Below are positions 40,701-52,699 of a DNA stretch of 64,000 nucleotides, in pieces. Each line of letters opens with the position of its first letter. The first letter of the stretch is position 1. The DNA comes from Anas platyrhynchos. Taxonomy: Eukaryota > Chordata > Aves > Anseriformes > Anatidae. The translations under genes and the position numbers were made by a program. The stretch covers positions 8,616,501 to 8,680,500 of the forward strand of contig NC_092606.1 of the NCBI RefSeq assembly GCF_047663525.1, given 5' to 3'. The notes beneath the pieces are model-generated. The model was not told the DNA's origin and ran no database searches. It worked only from the letters and a program-made list of their open reading frames with translations.

Positions 40701-43700
40701 ACATGTTTAAAATTCTTGGTAGTCAATCTCTTAATTCGTGGATTAACCCCTGCAATCATTGGCTAATGTTTAGGCTCTGTTTCTGAACATGTAGGCTTTA
40801 ACTTAAGCCAGGCCTGTGGCAGGCATGATTGCTGGTTCCATATAAATGTCCATTTGAGAACAGATGTGTTCTTAGAGTGCTCGCGTGGCAGGGGATCAAT
40901 GGCAGTTTGTAGCTGGCACTGGGAGCCACGTGGTAGTGCTCTGGGAAGGAAGGGAGAGCTCTTATTTATTCTTTACTGCTCTGTTACGTTGCACTGCTGA
41001 ATTGAGCTTTCTGTTAACCAAACCTTGTTTTGGATCTGAGACCAAGTCAGCTGCAGCATCACTTTCCACGAAGAAAATTCTGTTTATTGTGCCATCTCAT
41101 GCTGTTCATAGCTTTCCCTGTCTGTAGAACCATTGGATGTGCAGGGAAAGGTCAAAAATCTGTGCTGCCAAACATTGTAGAGGTTCATTGCTCAATTTGT
41201 CTGCCTGTAATGCTTCATTAAATCAATTCTGAACACGGGACCTTTCCTGACCAGCTCTGGCTTTTTGTTTGTGTGCAGGTTGTGTGTGGCCAGGACCACA
41301 GTCTGTTTAGAACCGAGAAAGGCACGGTCTTTGCATGCGGTTGGGGAGCTGATGGACAAACAGGTAGGAGCTGAGCTCAGCTGTGCTCTAGTGATTGATG
41401 AGTTTAACGAGCTGTCTGCATCCAGAGCTCATGATGGATGTTGGTCTCCATGTGTGGATGCGAAGGGGCTGGTGTTTCCAGCTGTGTGCAGATGTTCTCA
41501 ATGCTCTTGGGTAGCCACACAGAGACAAACCAGTTCATTATAGGATGCCATGCTGGCAATCCAAGCATGCATCCAAACATGCAGTCTGAGGAGAACTCTG
41601 TATTTACTACCTCAGTGTAGAGGGAATGTGGAAATGGCACACAAAAGTGAGCTCCTTGGTTCTGCGCAGATCTTGCTTCTTGATTCTCATTTCAGGGTCT
41701 GTTTTGCTTCCTGCTCAGAGACCTTTGGTGGCTGCTGCTGTCTTAGTATGGGATCTTTGGGCGGGTTCTTGCTGTCAGAGGACTCTTCTAGAGTATTTCC
41801 TACCGTTTAGTCCTTCTCCAGCTCCTGAAGCTGGATTCTTCCTGTGGTTTTCTCCTGCAGGCATACCACAGCCCATCCTGTTTGTCATCTGCTTTCTGGC
41901 CTCTTGTCCAGGCAGCTGTCATGCAGTGTGCTTGCTTCCCAGCATCTTTTGCCACTTCACCTGCTGTTGTCTAAAATGTTGCAGTGTGCTGTCGCTCATG
42001 GTTGTTCTTGCAGAAGACATGGTGCAGCAGCTTTATGAAAGTTTGCCTCTCTAAGGGTAATTGCCTGGATTGGTTAGTGCTCTCAAACTCTTGCAGATGA
42101 GAGACCAGGGCCTAGACTTTCCCAGGTGTGATTGTGTGAAGTTGCTTTGTACTCTAGAGAGTACTAGAGAGCAGATCTGGTGTTTGGGGCTGGTTGTTAC
42201 AGACAAAGATGAGTGGTCTGTAATGTGACAAAATGGTCCAATGTGGGCATTAAAGTATTTCTGAAAAAAAAAATCTTGATCACCTCTCTCTTCTTCCTTT
42301 CAGGCCTTGGGCACTACAATATCACTAGTGTTCCTACGAAGCTAGGTGGTGACATCGCTGGAGTGAACATTATCCAGGTCTCTTCCTACGGGGACTGTTG
42401 CCTGGCTGTCTCAGATGAGGGAGACCTCTTTGGCTGGGGGAATTCCGAGTACTTGCAGCTGGCATCTGTCACAGAAACCACGCAGGTCAGTTGGCCTGGG
42501 GAGGGTTTACATGTTTGTTATCATGCGGTTAAATATGACACGTTTCTCCCAGCTCTGTTATTTAGTTTTTATTTGACAGCAGTATAAATCAGTATAAACT
42601 AACACCAGTAGCAGGCTGATTTTCCCAGTGCTTATAAAGCCAACCTGTCTGAAACGGTGGTGTAGCTTTAGGGCAGTACGTTAGCTAGCTGGTGACAGGC
42701 AGAGGTTTGGCTGACCTCACACCACTTTGTCAGTTACAAAGGAAGAGCACACCCTGTGACCTCATCCCCAGTCTGCTGACTTTGCACCAAGGGAGATCCA
42801 GTTTGAGTGTTTGTGCTGGTTTCTGGACAGAAGAAGCAGGATTTTTGGCTGGCTAATCAAGAACTTCGAATGGCCCTGCTTTGAGCAGGGTTTTGGTCCA
42901 GGTGACCCTTGGAAGTGCCTTCCAACCAGCCCTGGTGGGATTGTGTGGCTCTTTAGAGTCTGACGCAGTAAAGGAACACCTGAACTTCTACCCCACCACA
43001 GAAAGCAACTGATGATAAAAAGGAAGGTGACGAAACGGAAGACATCTTTGAAAGCGTGCTTCATAGCAGCATTAATTCCCAATACTTTCTGCCTTAAATA
43101 ATGCTGTAATTGTACCCATCAACTTAAAATTGAGGTATAAAGGCACCTCAACAAATAGCCAGCCCCAGAAGTGTAGTAACTTGGTTTTTGAGGTTGCTCA
43201 TTGAAACCCCATGGACTGGATTGGTTCTCACTCACTGTCAACATTGAGTAGGAAATTCATTGACCATTTATAAACTGGTTCTGTGCCTGTTTTGTTGTAG
43301 TTTCTTGGGCACTTATGATGAATATTGAAGGGCAGTAAAGGGGAATTGCCTTTTGATTTTTCAGATTTTTGATTTTTTTTTTTTTGTGACCTGCAGCATG
43401 GAGTATTGGGCTGTTAGCTAGTGTATGTGGGGACTACAATCTTGCTACTTGTAAATTATAAACAGAGATTTTTGAGGCACTCTTAAGATCTGTAGAAAGA
43501 AGAAAAAGTATATTGCAGAAGAATCCATTGAAGGCAGTGTACACAGAGGGTCCTTCTAGCTCTTCAGCTGCTTTGATAAACTCTGATCAAGGTTTTGTTG
43601 AGACATACAATACAGCAGAAAAGCTGCTTGCTTTAGTTCCATACTTCATAATGTTGAGCTCTGTGCTGTGGGCCTGAATTTTTCACCAGCTACTTCAGTA

Positions 43701-46700
43701 GGTTTATAGCTGACTTCTAAACAAATCCCAGTGTTTTGAAGATAGTGGTTTTTTTGGTGTTTTTCTTTTTTTTTTTTTTTTGGAGCAAGCTTACATGGGG
43801 GAAAGAACATGGTGCTGACTTGACACTAAGTGGTGCAGTACTGAGGACATTAGGCAGATGGTCTCCTAGAGGCAGTGCAGAAAACAGAGTCAGGGAATTC
43901 ATAATACTCAGTATTTGTGGTAGAAGGCTAAGAGCAGGCAATTACATTAGTGTGGCTGTTATTAAATAGGTACCTTTGTGTCCCCGGCTACTCCTGACCT
44001 ACCCTTACTGTGGGGCTAATTGCTGGGACCCGGGAGGCCTGAGGACAGTGGCCGGGTTAAGCAGCGTAGCACCTTCCTGGCTGCGTGCTCCTGACTGAGG
44101 TCAGGGAGGTCTGAGGCAGATGAGTGGCACGCCTGCCAAAGCTGGGGTTTTAGGTACCACATAAATAACATCCAAATTATGAAAGTGCAGAGCTGGGTGT
44201 TACCTGTGGTGTCTGAGGTCAGTGTTGACACCTGGCAAGCTCTGTAGGTTTCTGTTGTACCCAACCCTACTGAATAAGACTGATATTCTTTGAGTGGCTT
44301 TCCTTGGTGTGTTCAGAAATGCTGCTGCAGAGCATTTCGGTGACTTTGCCCACTGGGAGGCTGTGGCAGGGTGGTCTTGTACTGACGTTGGTGCTGTGTG
44401 ACCTGCAGAGCTGGGGACACCAGCAGGCCTTAAGTGCTCCCAGCTTTGCTGCCCTGCGTAGGCTTTCTGCTGGGTAGCTATTTCTGGTGTGTCTGCGCTC
44501 TCAACCTTAATGAATTTCATGTAGTTCTTTTAGTCTTGGGACTTGCGTTTGTTCTGTTATTCAGGCAGCAAAGGCTGTCTGCATTTAAGTTGTCAGTGTA
44601 TGTGAGCTCTTACCACAACCAGAGGACGAGTTAAAAAATGTATGTCTTGTTTCCAGTTTAGTACTTTGTAATGACGCTTTGCAACCTCCTGCAGGTCAGC
44701 GTTCCCAGGCACTTGCCGTTCAAGATCGGGAAGATAAAGGAGGCTGCATGTGGAGGGACGGGCAATGCTGTGCTGACAGGTGAGGTTGCTTCCACAATTG
44801 TGCTCCTTAACGCAGGGCCCTCCAGTGGGTGGGCTGTAACTTACTGGAGCAGGCATCTTGTTTGCTGGAAGCAGGGCTCGCTGCTTGTGTGAGGAGAGCT
44901 GGGGGACTGAGAACACTGTGGTTTAAAAAAAATTCTGGAGAGGTTCTGCACAAGCCATGGAGCATCTCTTCTAGCCTGTGCTGGTAGAAAACGTGTGTGC
45001 TGTTGGTGGTGCTTACGCAAGCTAGGAGAGCATGGTCACTGCCTGCTGCTCTGATCCCTTGTTTTCTCATCACATTGGCCCTGTGTGGCCTATATGAAGA
45101 TGAATATAGGAAGGAAGGCAATGCTTGAGAGGGAGAACATCCCTTCAGACTCAGTATAAGTCTGACAAGTAAATAAACCGTGATAAACCAGGCTGGAAAG
45201 CAGAGAGTTCTGAGGACAGTGAAACTGCAGCAGGTTTCTTATGGAATAGTTTTGGGGATGGCCAGTAGTGCACAGCTTGAAAGTCGCTGAATAAGGGATT
45301 GAGGGAAAGGATCCTACTAGTTTGAGGAAGGATCCTCTTGATGAAGAGGTTCCTCTATACGGTGCTGTTGCTGTGATGACATGGGAGCTGCTAGTATGAA
45401 GGCAGTGGGGCTGGCAGTCATAGCAACTTCCTCTGTCTTACGCTGTCCAACTGCTGCCTTTCCCAGGCACCCAGCTGGAGGCAGAACGCCAGGCAGGGCG
45501 ACCAGCCTGCCGCTGCTTTGGCTGTGCCTCAAAGGAGAAAGCAGTGATAATAAAACACTCAGCCTCCAGCTGAAGTATTTTATCCAGTCTGCACTGTGTT
45601 GGCACTTTTCCCCCCCCATGAAAGTTTTGCCCATGAAGCTTGACTGGCTTACACAGCTTAGGAAAAAAAATAAATGAAGGCATTTGGATGGAAATGCATT
45701 GTTTTATACTTCTAAATGTTCAAAAGGAGTTAGTCTGCTGTAGGAGAAAGGATAGCATACCTTTGGATCTAATGAACTTCTGGTTGTGGTGTGAATTTCA
45801 CAAGCACAGACGTTCTTACAGAATTTGTTCTTATTGTGATGCAGAAGAAGGAAATGTTTTTGTCTGGGGATATGGAATTCTTGGGAAAGGACCAAACCTA
45901 ACAGAAACAGCAGTGCCAGAGATGATCCCGCCCAGCCTCTTTGGCTGGTCAGACTTGAATCCGGACGTCCGTGTTGCTCATGTTCGCTGTGGACTCAGCC
46001 AATTTGCAGCACTTACAAGTAAGTTTCTACTTCTGCTGTCAAGAGAAAGTCACGTGGCTATATTATTGGCAGCTTTGAAAGCTAAAAGGTCTTTCTTAAA
46101 CCACACTGGAACACAGCAGGAGGGACAGACAGCATGTTCACAGTTGGCAGCATGGTCTCTAAGCATAGGTACTGCTGTGATTGAGCTCATTACAATGTGA
46201 ACGTAGGGCTCTTACCTACTTGTCACTTCTAGGACTGACTTAGAAGAATAACACTTTCTTAAATAAATGCTAATACAAAAAAAAAAACCTCAAACAGGAA
46301 ACCCAGGAAGGTTTTTTAATTTCCTTGTACAAAGTCAGTCAGTTACACTTCAGCAGCAAGAGGAGTACATGTGATAAATGGGCAAAGTAAAACTGAGTCT
46401 AAATCAGAGGGAGATGTCGGGGTTTCTTGCCCCCTCACCAATCCAGTTAGCAAGCTCAGGTGGAAGACCTACACATCTAGTGTGCTAAGGGTAGGGCAGT
46501 CTGGTATGTACACAGTGCATTTGCCTGTCTCTAAAGGAAGTTCTGAATGTGAAGGTCACTTAAAGATGGGCAGCAGGGGGCAGCAACACAGAGAGCCCGT
46601 GTACTTGTTAGCAAAAGCAATAGCTGGCTCATGGGAAGTGCTGGGTGCCGATGTGCTTGGTCCTTGTTGGGGAAGCTGTGGGTGTGACGCTGAGTCTGGT

Positions 46701-48878
46701 CACAGGCTGCTCGTAACTGCTGTCCCCTGTGAGCCAGGAAGAGTTACACTCTAGGTGGTACTGGTGTTCTGGGTTTAGCTGTCTGTGCTGTGCAGTTGAT
46801 TTGCACACTTCTGAGATCTGTGTGCTGAGAGGCCTAACAAATGCTCTCTCTCCAATACAGCCGAATACAAGACTCTTTTCTTTTCCCCAGCTACTATTAG
46901 AAGGTCACTTCTGTCAGGCAGCTGAACAACCTGTGTCCAGGTGATGGCTTGGGGCAGGTTTCAGTGCCTTGCTTACTGATAGCTTATTGGGGTCAGCTCT
47001 AATTGTTTAATTTCCAGTGCAAATCATTCACTTCACTACAAATGATTGCCTGGAATCTCTTCTGCTGCATTCTTTCTTCAAATAAAATTCCAAAGCAAGA
47101 GCTGTAAGAAGGGAAGGCAAAGGCAGACTTATGCTCAGAGTTTGCTACTTGTCCTGCTCATTAGGCATCGCTTTCCCCAAGCACAAGCACATTTATTGTG
47201 CTTGGAACTGAACTTCAGGGCTTTCATGCTGTGTGTATAACCCTTTATACTCCCAGCAGCACTGTAGCCACACTTGCCAACATCACAAATAGGGCAGTCT
47301 CATTTAAAAAAAAAAAAAAGGACTATTTTTATTCTTTTTTCTTCTCTTCTCTCTACATAGACAGAGGAGAACTCTTTGTATGGGGCAAGAATCTAAGAGG
47401 GTGCCTGGGAATTGGAAGAATGGAAGACCAGTATTTCCCATGGAGGGTAAGGATTAAGACCCAGAGTGTACTTCTTAGTGAACCTTTGTTATACTGAGGC
47501 TGAGAAACACTTGCTGCATAGTTTAAAGTAATTTTGGAAGAAGTGGAAACCTCAGATAACTGCAGGACTGCTTTCTTTTCCAGAGATCCTTGCCTAGTGT
47601 GCTCTAGGGGTGGAGGTGTTCAGTAAACTTGAGTCTTCTGGTTCTGTTCTTTCAGTATAGATTACAGATCCCAAAGCAAGGCCTGGTGCTGTGCCATCAC
47701 TCCTGAACCAAAGGAATGGCATCTTCCTCATGTCCCCAGCCTGACTGCCTCTTCCCTCTTGGCTTTGAGAGGCAGTCAGCCTCTTGGCTTTGAGAGCTAG
47801 ACTGGGGGGTGTGGGAAAGCTTGGCTCCAGAGTTCAGCGCTCAGCCCAACAGATACTCCCAGCCTCCACCAGGGGCCATGTAAGAGAGGATGGAGGTGAC
47901 CAGTTGGACCATCCTGCAGTCCCCTTCTGTGTGCCTGAACCCACAGTGGATGTGTTTCTTTGGCATGTGCTCTCCTCTTAAAAAGGAACCCCCAAAGCTA
48001 TCTCTGGAGCATCTGACTGAAATCACACCGTTGTGGCTGAGCAGGGTCTGACTGCACCACGCACGGCGTGTCCAGGTTTTCCGGGGTGGATGCTGAGGGT
48101 AGTTCTTCAGCAGTCAGCTCCTCCAGGAGATACCAAAGTACCATTATGGTACAGCCGTGTACCAGAACAAGGGCAGTTACCAGGCTCTTTTCCTGTCAAT
48201 TCCCACTCTAGAGCGAGCAATCTCTACTTTCCCTTAGCTCAGAGGAAAAGCTTGCATCTTGCCCTCTGTAGCTTCAGCTTTCCTTGAGCTGTAAGTGTAC
48301 TTGAAGTGCAAGAAGTGCAACTGCTCTGGTTGGTGAGCTGGGTCTGCTTAGCAGCAAAGTAAAAACTGCCTGAGGCGAAGCCAAGCTCTTGCATCTCTCC
48401 TGTCCTTGCTGATGAGAGAAGAGGCTAATCCTTGTGGTGCTTGGGCAGGCCCTCATCCTCTTGTCTGCATTTTGCTCTGGTCGGTTGTGCTGCTGCTGAG
48501 CAGATGGGCTGAGGCTTTGGTCTCCTCACTGGCTGCTGCTGAGATGGTTCTCTCTGTCCTTCCTGAGCTTTGTGCCCTCCTGAGAGGGGGGAAGGGGAAT
48601 ATTTGGCAGTTTGATGCACAGGCACGTCTGGTGCTGGATCTTGCTTTCTCTGCGTTCTCAAGCTGACTAGTCTGTTGGTGCGAGTTCCTGTAAAAGCAAC
48701 TGGTATATTAAGTGGGAGGGGGTGGGGGGAGAATGAGAAATAGGAAATAGGGTGCAAGGTACCGGCTTGAGAAATAATCTGCTCTTGTGCTCTGATGCAG
48801 GTGACTGTGCCCGGTGAGGTGGTGGATGTTGCGTGTGGCGTGGATCACATGGTGAGCATGGTTAAATCTTTCACCTAG
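34356..48878 (+). CDS. RCC1L: RCC1L (WBSCR16), mitochondrial RCC1-like protein (complete, 11 exons)
   Basis: RCC1-fold mitochondrial protein reported to support mitoribosome assembly and 16S rRNA stability, and to act as an exchange factor for OPA1. Exons: 34356-34664, 35258-35387, 37739-37867, 38743-38809, 39915-39966, 41279-41363, 42304-42485, 44695-44779, 45845-46018, 47361-47446, 48801-48878. They sum to 1377 bp, 458 residues plus TAG, against 464 in human. Recurrent RCC1 signatures are seen (VFVWGF, SCGRAHSL, CGQDHSLF, GWGADGQTGLG, VFVWGYGILGKG, LFVWGKN, ACGVDHMV), consistent with a seven-bladed propeller. The Arg-rich, acid-free N terminus MAALRRALSGAWR looks like a mitochondrial targeting sequence. 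Intron phases fit at every junction. Confidence 0.96.
35258..39966 (+). CDS. RCC1L: RCC1L exons 2-5
   Basis: Exons 35258-35387 (ITSAACGYGFTLL, WGMGLNKDSQLGF), 37739-37867 (GYEYVLEPSPIPLPL, QVSCGRAHSLILTD), 38743-38809 (VFTMGNNSYGQCGRK) and 39915-39966 (ESHLIHQLNDFDSRVVQ). Acceptors and donors are canonical. The introns between them (up to 2.35 kb at 35388-37738) contain T-rich runs near 37090 and 37540 but no element I can name. Confidence 0.94.
40010..40300 (+). mobile_element. CR1 LINE ORF2 fragment
   Basis: Contains CACTGGGCCCCATCCTGTGC, CTTCATTAATGGTCTGGAGG and CTTTGCAGATGACACCGAGA, which translate with breaks to the FINGLE / FADDT part of the CR1 reverse transcriptase. It lies in the RCC1L intron after exon 5. 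It is an old, non-coding copy with stops and no CR1 3' tail in view. Confidence 0.75.
41279..44779 (+). CDS. RCC1L: RCC1L exons 6-8
   Basis: Exons 41279-41363 (VVCGQDHSLFRTEKGTVF), 42304-42485 (GLGHYNITSVPTKLGGD, GDCCLAVSDEGDLFGWGNSE) and 44695-44779 (VSVPRHLPFKIGKIKEAA, CGGTGNAVLT). CGQDHSLF and GWGADGQTGLGHY are the best-conserved RCC1 signatures in the gene. The 2.2-kb intron 42486-44694 holds a CR1 tail remnant and a poly(T) tract. Confidence 0.94.
42880..42955 (+). mobile_element. CR1 3' tail remnant
   Basis: GAGCAGGGTTTTGGTCCAGG, TGACCCTTGGAAGTGCCTTCC and AACCAGCCCTGGTGGGATTG resemble a degenerate CR1 3' terminus. It is short and diverged, in the RCC1L intron 42486-44694. Confidence 0.6.
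43763..43782. repeat. Poly(T) tract
   Basis: A T-run in the RCC1L intron between exons 7 and 8. A 77-codon plus-strand open frame with a phenylalanine run over it results from this tract. Confidence 0.7.
45845..48878 (+). CDS. RCC1L: RCC1L exons 9-11
   Basis: Exons 45845-46018 (EGNVFVWGYGILGKGPNL, AVPEMIPPSLFG, RCGLSQFAALT), 47361-47446 (GELFVWGKNLRGCLGIG, MEDQYFPWR) and 48801-48878 (VTVPGEVVDVACGVDHMVS, ending KSFT and TAG at 48876-48878). Human RCC1L has alternative last exons. I cannot tell from sequence whether this species has them too. Confidence 0.94.
47755..47796 (+). repeat. 25-bp tandem duplication
   Basis: CCTCTTGGCTTTGAGAG occurs at 47755-47771 and again at 47780-47796, with GCAGTCAG between, in the last RCC1L intron. 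Confidence 0.85.
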
Positions 48879-50175
48879 CAATGCTGTTGGGCCTCGGCGC
48901 TGCGCCTTGAAGACGGGGAGCTCGGTGATGAGCGTCTGGGAAAGGGAAACTCGCTCCATGGAGCCAGGCAAGAAGTGACTGTGGGCAGGGACAGCCCCTG
49001 CAGTGCCTCGGGGTGTTCTCATCTCTGCGTTGCTGAAACATCCCGGCCTGCCTGTGGGAGGGAAGGATGCTCCCTGAGGAGGGCAGCAGTGCACGGAGTG
49101 CTCTGGCTGCTTCCTGACAAGCTCCCAAAGAGGCTGAGGCCCAGCCCGCAGCTGGTGCATCCTGTGTGTGAGGATGAAGAGATCTCCCTCAGGGAAGACT
49201 GGTGTGAGGTGAAATCTGTAGCACAGGGCATTCGTTTACGGGTGCTTTCTTTGTCACCAGCTCTGGGGTGTCAGCATTGGACTGAGCCAAGCTATTTCCC
49301 CAGGGAAAGCTTTACAGTTACTAGTTTTTTATGCGGAAGAAAACTCATTCTGGCTGTTGGAGTCCAGCACAGCTCTGCTCAGCATCCCCCCCCGCTGTGC
49401 TCTGCCCAGGCTGCTGTTCCCTGTGGAAGCTGGACACGGCCAGGGGCCTGCAGACAGCCCTGGGCACGCCACCTGCCACAGGCTCTGCGTGTGCACTGCA
49501 GACTGAACAGCCAAGGAACATCCAGGGAACACGTTTGTCCCGCTGGGAGAGTGGGAACTTGTCTGCAGGGGGAAAGTGCTGCTGCTGTGGAAGCACAGGC
49601 CCAAGGGCAGGGGCCAGTCCAGCATCTTTGTTTCCAGCCTACTTCCATAAAGGTCCCTCTGAGCTGCACGTGGGGCTGATGTTCAGGCAGTGGAAATAAG
49701 CAGCACTCACTGTCACATAGTGGTCTCCGTGTGCTGATCACAAACTGCTGCCTTTGATTTTTGGGCAGTCCTGGCAGTCCTCGTCCCTGGGGTTACGGGG
49801 GCTCTGAGTTGCAAAGAGCCCCTGGGCTGAGCCTGGCTCTCCTGCAGTGCGTGAGCCTTAGCCGGCTGTAGGCACAGCCTTGTTTTGTGGTGCCTTTTTA
49901 GCAGAGGAGTTGTGTTAAGCTCATCTAGGGTGCAGTGAGCTAAAGGAGATGGGAAGCAGCAGCTGCATGTGCCTGCAGCAGCATGTGCCTCACACACAAG
50001 TGTGGGACGGTCCTTGTGAAATGCTCCCAACCTCAGGTGTAGCTGTGTCAGTTATGTATGGGGTACTCCTGCTTTGTAAAAATAAATAAATAATAACATT
50101 TTTAAATATATGTTTATTATTATTATTTTTGCAAAATGCAAGCATTTGTTATAAATAAAGTGATTAAGTCTTTGT
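48879..50175 (+). other. RCC1L: RCC1L 3' UTR
   Basis: About 1.3 kb from the stop to the AATAAA at 50154-50159. The last 120 bases are AU-rich, with an earlier AATAAA cluster at 50081-50090. The GC-rich first part carries long but unsupported open frames on both strands (up to 234 codons at 48,975-49,679). Confidence 0.7.
50154..50159 (+). terminator. RCC1L: RCC1L poly(A) signal
   Basis: AATAAA in ataaataaagtgatt followed by a T/G-rich stretch (gtctttgtatctttgtttc), a good downstream element. Proximal hexamers at 50081-50090 are an alternative. Others at about 50,730 and 51,525 are less likely. Confidence 0.7.
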
Positions 50176-52129
50176 ATCTTTGTTTCTTAATAATGGAAAT
50201 GTTATTTGACTTCACAGAGGGGCTGTTCTGTGTTTAAATTCAGGCATTTTGGTGTGGTGTGGCAGGAACTTCTGTCACCTGTGATACCTCCCCCAGGAGG
50301 AGCCCTACTGCTGTAGGCCAGTAGCCACGCTCCTGAGGGTGCCGTATTTAGCTCCCTTAGCTGGATTTCTGTACCAAATCGGTTTTGTGTTAGCCTGACC
50401 AGAGCTTGGGGCTGAGCTCTGTGCTGAGGCAGTAACTTATGGAGGACTTCACATGAACTATCACGAAGGTGAACCAAAGTTTGCAGTCCACCCTGTCTTT
50501 GAGCTACTCTTAACATTGCTCTGAGCCTTGCGTTGTGGTGGTGGGTTGGGGCAGAGCAATCTGTGAATGTTGGATTGTGACAGTTCACTGCTGTGCCTTC
50601 CCATTAACTGAGCCCTGATTTATACCTTCTGCAGCTGCTGGGAGCAGCCTGAGTTGCCCAAATGTGTCGTGTTGGCCTCCTGGGAGCAGCTGTGCCCTTT
50701 TTACATGAGGAAGCTTATTAAAGCATTGGAAATAAATACAAAAAGATCTGGCAAGGAAGGTGTTTGTAACAACTCCCTCGGGCACGCTGCTGTTTGCCGG
50801 GGCTGCAGGATTGCAGCTCGGTGCCTGGGCCCTCTGCAGGCCTGCAGCTGCTCTGCCACCAGCGCTGCTCCGGCCTCTTGGAGAGCTGGGCTGGGGCCTG
50901 GTGCCATGTCCTACCTGCTTGTCTTGCAGTCTTGCTGTGCAATAAATTGCAAAGTCTGTGTGTTAATTAAATGCCAGCAAGGTCTTTAGCCCTGAATAGA
51001 AGTGTTACATGGCTTAATGCACTGGGGAGGGTTGCAATTTCACTGCAGTGGCTGTGGGCATTCACTAACACACAGTGGGGTGGGAATAGGGTTGGTGGCA
51101 GAGACCTGTGGTCTGGCAAGTATCAAACCCAACCCTCGTTTTGGTTACAGGGGCGTTGCTGGAGTGATGAGATCAGGTTAGAGCTTGTCAAGAGCCACTG
51201 AACGTGGCACCTGTCACTTTGTTATTCAGCATCTTGCACTGTCTGCAAAACGGGGCTGGTTTCCAGAGGCAGACTGACACCAGTTCCCCCTGTACTTGCC
51301 AGTGAAAGGCTGCACGTGCTGGGCAGCTCATGCAGCACAGCCTGAGGCTGCCCGGCTGCCAACAGGGTGTGTGCAGGGGCTGCTCTCCTGCCCTGTCTCC
51401 AGCACATCCCGCATTGGGCCCCAAGTGCTGAGGGAAGGGATGAGCAGAGAACTCCTGGGGCGCTTGTCACAGCCCTCATAAACCAGCAACAACCTTCCCT
51501 GCACTGGTTTTCTACTGAGAAGGCAATAAAGATGAACGTATCAAAATAAAAAAGGATGCAAATAATAGAAAAGTAATTACTTTCCACCCCCAGTCAAAGG
51601 AAGCTGTGTCCTGAGGGGTTCCTGCCGCCCCCAGGATGGGTCAGGGCCGTGTCCGAGCACTGCCAAGGGGCAGGGACCCCTCTGGGGAGCTGGGAACGAT
51701 GCGCCTGGAGGCAGCTTTGCACCATTTCGTCCTGCAGAGCCGCAGACGAGCCAGCCCTAAATATACCTACCTGCAGAGAGGGGTGGGCGCAAGACGCACA
51801 CGGGGAGCAGCTCAAATCAGAGCTAAAATAACCTCCTTGATTTTGCATTGATTAGCAAGAGTAATTCGCCCTCCAAACACCTTTGCGCTGTCAGTTTGGG
51901 CTTAAAATAGCCTGAAAGCAGCCCGGGACGAGCTGCTTGAGCAGAGCCGTGCACGAACCACCCCAAGCACCCCGGTGGGCTGCGGCAGGGCAGGACAAGG
52001 GACTCACCCGAATTTCCACTCTGGAGCCAGCCCAGCGATGGGGCAAATCGGAGCCCCCGAAACCAGTTATTTTAGGCACCTGCTACGTTATGGTGAGCTC
52101 TTTTCTCCACAGGATCCTTCAAAAACAAG

Positions 52130-52202
52130 TGACTCAGAGAACTAATAATTAGCCTGGGGCGTTCGAAATGCCGCTGGAACGATGTTCCTTCGGCGTGACT
52201 CA
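52130..52202. promoter_or_regulatory. Pair of consensus AP-1 sites
   Basis: TGACTCA at 52130-52136 and again at 52196-52202, exactly 66 bp apart in the same orientation, with an AT-rich CTAATAATTAG between. TGACTCA is the consensus Jun/Fos (TRE) site. Enhancer function is inference. Confidence 0.35.
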
Positions 52203-52529
52203 TCACACTCCAGATTTTGTGGTGTTTTTTTGTGGTGTGCTGGGCCACCCCCCAGCGTCTGTGCCTCTTTGGGTAAAGGTGGAGAACCACTGATGAGAGG
52301 GCCCCATCAGCAAATGGAGTTTTAGGAGTCTAAGCTCCAGTTTTACAGCCAAAATCCTGCACATTTACCCCAAGACCCCAGTCTCTTTTGTGAGTAGCCA
52401 TGTGCCTGGGAGACCACAGGGGCTGGTTTTGTGTTGCAATGGCTTTTTCTCAAGGCACAGCACTAAGGGTGCATGTCACCAACACTTGGTGCTTGTTTCC
52501 AGATGAAAATTTTCGTCTGGAAAATGTTC

Positions 52530-52571
52530 AGGTTAATGGTCCCATACCAAAGGTTAATGATCCCATACCAA
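52530..52571 (+). repeat. 21-bp tandem duplication
   Basis: AGGTTAATGGTCCCATACCA(A) is followed at once by the same 21 bases with one change (G to A at unit position 10). Confidence 0.9.
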
Positions 52572-52632
52572 ATTCTTAGGTACATGCTCTTTAAATTTGG
52601 CCAGAAGTGTCAAAAATGGGCTGATCTATCTT

Positions 52633-52656
52633 AAAAAAAAAAAAAAAAAAAAAAAA
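52633..52656. repeat. Poly(A) tract (24 bp)
   Basis: An uninterrupted A-run next to the inferred 3' end of the minus-strand CASTOR2 transcript. In the transcript direction it is poly(T), so it is not a retained poly(A) tail of that gene. It could be the tail of an unrecognised plus-strand retroposon. Confidence 0.85.
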
Positions 52657-52693
52657 GCGAGCTACATCTTATAAAGACAATGCCAAGCTCTGC

Positions 52694-52699
52694 TTTATT
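52694..52699 (-). terminator. CASTOR2: Candidate CASTOR2 poly(A) signal (distal)
   Basis: TTTATT on the plus strand is AATAAA on the minus strand, the last such hexamer before the AP-1 gap. The T-rich minus-strand sequence at 52,656-52,633 could serve as downstream element. The hexamer at 55165-55170 is the alternative. Confidence 0.4.

Larger units (their letters stand above)
50176..52660. other. Intergenic region between convergent RCC1L and CASTOR2
   Basis: About 2.5 kb between two 3' ends. No gene is supported. It contains two TGACTCA sites, a 21-bp tandem duplication and a poly(A) tract, listed separately. Sequence at 51.6-52.25 kb is neither repeat-like nor coding and has several clustered motifs (CTAAATATA, TGACTCA, CTAATAATTAG). 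Confidence 0.6.

Noticed and set aside
48975-49679. 234-codon plus-strand open frame after the RCC1L stop
   Set aside because: It lies in the RCC1L 3' UTR in Cys/Ser/Pro-rich GC sequence with no recognisable domain.
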